The notes under the pieces: model-generated | What the model was told of the DNA's origin: nothing | Database searches by the model: none | What the model saw: the letters and a program-made list of their open reading frames with translations, nothing else | Assembly: GCF_963966145.1 (NCBI RefSeq) | Contig: NC_091048.1 | Location: forward strand, 17,174,001-17,238,000 | Direction of reading: 5' to 3' | DNA: 64,000 bases | Origin: Tenebrio molitor | Lineage: Eukaryota; Arthropoda; Insecta; Coleoptera; Tenebrionidae | In this document: piece by piece, positions 61,293 to 64,000 of the stretch | Layout: every line of letters begins with the position of its first letter | How positions within the stretch are numbered: position 1 is the first letter of the stretch | Position numbers and translations under genes: made by a program

Positions 61293-63710
61293 ATGAGTGT
61301 TGAAGAAAGCATTTGCGAGCCCGAAAAGGCCATACCACTACCGGAAAATCGCGGTAAGTTGATATTTTCCCGAGTTTTGACGCAAGGAAAAATCTCGATT
61401 TTCCTTAGTTGAAGAAAATTCAAAGCAATCTTTTCGTAAAAAAGTTTGGGAATATTTGGAGAAGAACAAATTGGTTAACTTCCCTCGCCCCGCTTTCGGT
61501 CGCATTCCGAATTTTAAAGGGGCCGAAAAAGCGGCGGCTAAACTTCTAGATTTAGAAGAATTCAAAACCGCCAGATCTGTCGAGGTAAACCCAGACAAGC
61601 CGCTAGAGGCGTCGAGAATTCTGGTTATAGAAAATAATAAAATTCTGTATGTGCCTATCCCGAAGCTGCAAGAAGGCCTTCTGAAAAAACTTTCATTTTG
61701 CTATGATGACAAGCCAAAAAATATCAAACAGATTGTTACTAGATGGGGAATAGAAACTGTGGGCAAATCTGTTGATTTTGAGGACGACCTCCACATTGAC
61801 TTGTTTATTTTGGGAAGTGTGGCAGTTTCGAGGGATGGATATAGGATTGGTAAAGGCAAGGGATATGCCGATCTAGAATATGCAATTCTCAAGGAGATGA
61901 AAGCTGTTGATGACGATACGACAATTGTCACAACAGTTCATGACTCACAAGTTTGTTCAACACAAACATTTATAAATCACTCTAAATTTTCTATAATCAT
62001 TTCAGGTTTTTGATTCTTTGCCAAATGACATTTTTAACAAACATGATGTGCCTCTTGATTATATTTTGACACCTACAGAGATCATAAAAGTTGAAAGAAA
62101 ACTGTCGAGACCCAAAGGAATTTATTGGGATCTGCTTTCACAAAGACGTCTGAATCTCATGCCAATTTTACAGAAAATTAAAGATGCTCACGCTAGGTAA
62201 TACACGCTTAAAGTACATTATGAGGCTTTGTTAAACCTTTTGGCACAAGTTTTGGAATAATTGAATTATATTAATACCTCGCCCAAAGATGTGTAAATTA
62301 TACAGTATCAGTGGTACTCATTGTCTGAAACCTCACACAAGGTGTTCTCCTCTTGTTACTAGTGGTACCTAATTAATCAATTTCTGTATTTACCTGGTAG
62401 ACATGGGGGTCAGCAAATCAAATAAAATATTATTTCTTCAGTTTGTGGAAAAGTATCTTTCTTATTCAGACTTTTGAACGCCATCTTAAAGTTTATTAAC
62501 TTGGCTTTTCAAATAAGTATATTAAGGGCCAGTTTACAGAAAGAGAATTAAATATTTAATTCGAAATAAATTTTAATGCGCGATTAACCCATGAATCCGA
62601 TTTGTTCAATCTGATCACATGTTCAGTTAATCTGGCATTTTATTACCATGAACTTAATTTCGCTTCTGTAAACTAGCCCTTACTAACATAAATATAAATA
62701 AGTATAATATATTTAGGCGTATTCATTATTTACTCTTTTTTGTATTGAGTGCTGAGGGTTGGTTCTCTCCATTTTGTAAACTTTTATGAAACAAGACAAG
62801 TTAATCAACAAGAGACCCGAAGGTATATTTTTTTACTTTTAAATTATGTTTTACTTTACTGTGTCCTTAATACGATGTGATTTCCAAACCGCAGACAATA
62901 TTTTACAGATCACCTTTGAATAAATAAATTAGTAATCTTTAAGAAGCAATAAATATAAAGTGCACTTGATATTTTTAGAAAATGTTTAAATGTTAGCATC
63001 TGTAACTAATAGTATTGTTTAACTGTTTCGTCTTGAAGCGAGGGTAGAGACACGACGTTGAAAGAAGTGGACACCGATGTGGAGACGGAAGAAAAACGAA
63101 GATCAATCAAAGCCAAAAGATTTCCACAACAGCGGCCAAAACCTGACAAGGTGATGCAAGAGAACGGAATTACAAATAGCGTCGACAATCAAAAACCGCG
63201 AAAAGGAAGATTTTTCAGAAGAACCAGATCAACTCAAGTGACCAACGAGAACGAAGATCCGGTAATAAAATGATCTAATCCTTGTGTACTCGTTATCTAT
63301 GAAGTTGTTTCAAGGGCAACAAAGAGAACAGTGCCACGCAGATGATGAAGAAAAAGACTCGACCGTTTCGTCGAAATTCGCGCCGGCTTCAGGTCGATTT
63401 TTCCCTGGTCGTAAGTAATATCGATAGAAACGTACGCGTGCGTCACCTGAAAGACGCCCTCATCGGCCACGGAATTAAACCGAACAACATCACATGGCGC
63501 GGTTACAAGGGCTTCTGTTATTTGCATTACGCCAAACCTGTGAAGAAAGAAGCAGCGGATAAAGTGGTCGAAGAGAAGCCTTTCGCGGTTGATAACGTCA
63601 TCGAGATACTCCAAACTCTGAAGTTGAATCCTGAATCGACAACTAATTTGAGTGTTAAAGTCATGGAACCGATCACTCGAATCGAGACGACCGACGTTAC
63701 GGCCGTTTGA
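61293..63710 (+). CDS. MTHFSD: MTHFSD, methenyltetrahydrofolate synthetase domain protein
   Basis: Protein with a 5-formyltetrahydrofolate cyclo-ligase-like domain plus an RNA-recognition motif; its role in animals is RNA-related and poorly known. Five exons, 61293-61353, 61409-61950, 62006-62196, 63039-63261, 63315-63710, join in frame to 470 residues. The synthetase-like domain spans about residues 25-260: KKVWEYLEKNKLVNFPRPAF, the hallmark YRIGKGKGYADLEYAIL, then TTIVTTVHDSQVFD and DYILTPTEII. A linker GRDTTLKEVD joins a basic Arg/Lys-rich stretch. The C-terminal RRM (about 365-445) has FSLVVSNIDRNVRVRHLKDA as RNP2-like strand and GYKGFCYLHYA as RNP1-like strand. The domain order matches the vertebrate protein. 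Intron 3 (842 bp) contains a 156-bp MITE. Confidence 0.92.
62525..62680. mobile_element. MITE in MTHFSD intron 3
   Basis: Inverted ends AGGGCCAGTTTACAGAA and TTCTGTAAACTAGCCCT with TA at 62523-62524 and 62681-62682. 156 bp, no coding capacity. The ends are unlike the GGCCCGGT element at 20 kb beyond the first few bases. Confidence 0.75.
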
Positions 63711-64000
63711 AGAAACGACGAAACTTCCCGTCTGGCTTCCATTACTTGCCTTAGTAGTACTTTTGTGTTTTAGATTTTATTTGGAGTTTGCCTTCAAGTA
63801 CAACAGTTTTTTTTAGTTCCTGTTATTACGTAAAACGTAATTTAGAAAAAGACTAATTTTTATAAAAAGGCTTGAACGTTCGACATGACGTGTTTGTAAT
63901 TTGTTGGATAACAATATAGGTTTTTTCGATATTCCTCTTTTATTAAAAAATATAATTTGGTACATCACTTTTGGTCATGGTTAAAAAAGAGTTCAGGTGC
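63711..64000. other. 3' flank of MTHFSD
   Basis: Likely 3' UTR and downstream DNA. TTTTATTAAAAAATATAA at about 63940 could hold a variant poly(A) signal. No further gene starts before the window ends. Confidence 0.4.

Noticed and set aside
61951..62013. Extension of MTHFSD exon 2 past 61950
   Set aside because: It reads into a stop; splicing from 61950 to 62006 restores the conserved VHDSQVFD stretch.

Overview
This window is nuclear DNA from an insect. The evidence is AT-rich sequence, many introns of only 50-60 nt with GT...AG borders, and conserved animal housekeeping genes at insect-like spacing. The density of short TA-flanked inverted-repeat elements would fit a beetle, but I cannot name a species.

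Left block (about 4.0-12.3 kb): a complete 11-exon gene for the histone H2B ubiquitin ligase Bre1 (RNF20/40) on the plus strand, facing an 8-exon gene for a 1062-residue coiled-coil protein that I could not assign to a family. Before them (1-4.0 kb) I see no gene.

Middle (12.3-39.2 kb): about 27 kb without a convincing coding gene, packed with short non-autonomous DNA transposons. Many are nested, and several insertion ages can be ordered. The most elaborate is a multi-layer nest at 35.75-38.73 kb that contains a 1.1-kb fold-back element with arms of about 480 bp. A TATA box followed by an apparently ATG-less, donor-terminated exon (about 33.8-34.26 kb, minus) may be the promoter of a gene whose coding exons I did not find.

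Right block (39.2-63.7 kb) is gene-dense: the 7SL RNA of the signal recognition particle; HSPBP1 (Hsp70 nucleotide-exchange factor); a three-exon gene derived from a Merlin/IS1016-type transposase with a damaged catalytic triad; a torsin activator of the LAP1/LULL1 family; SRP72; the U2 snRNP core protein SF3B1; CIR1; KCTD9; and MTHFSD. The 7SL RNA and SRP72 are two parts of the same ribonucleoprotein and lie about 5.3 kb apart. The torsin-activator and SRP72 genes are divergent with 255 bp between start codons, and SRP72 and SF3B1 converge with about 200 bp between stop codons. A second transposon cluster (54.8-57.2 kb) separates CIR1 from KCTD9 and includes two hAT-like elements with exact 8-bp target duplications.

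All exon borders were set by hand from splice signals, reading-frame continuity and remembered family sequence. Each spliced reading frame given is open from ATG to stop by exon-length arithmetic.
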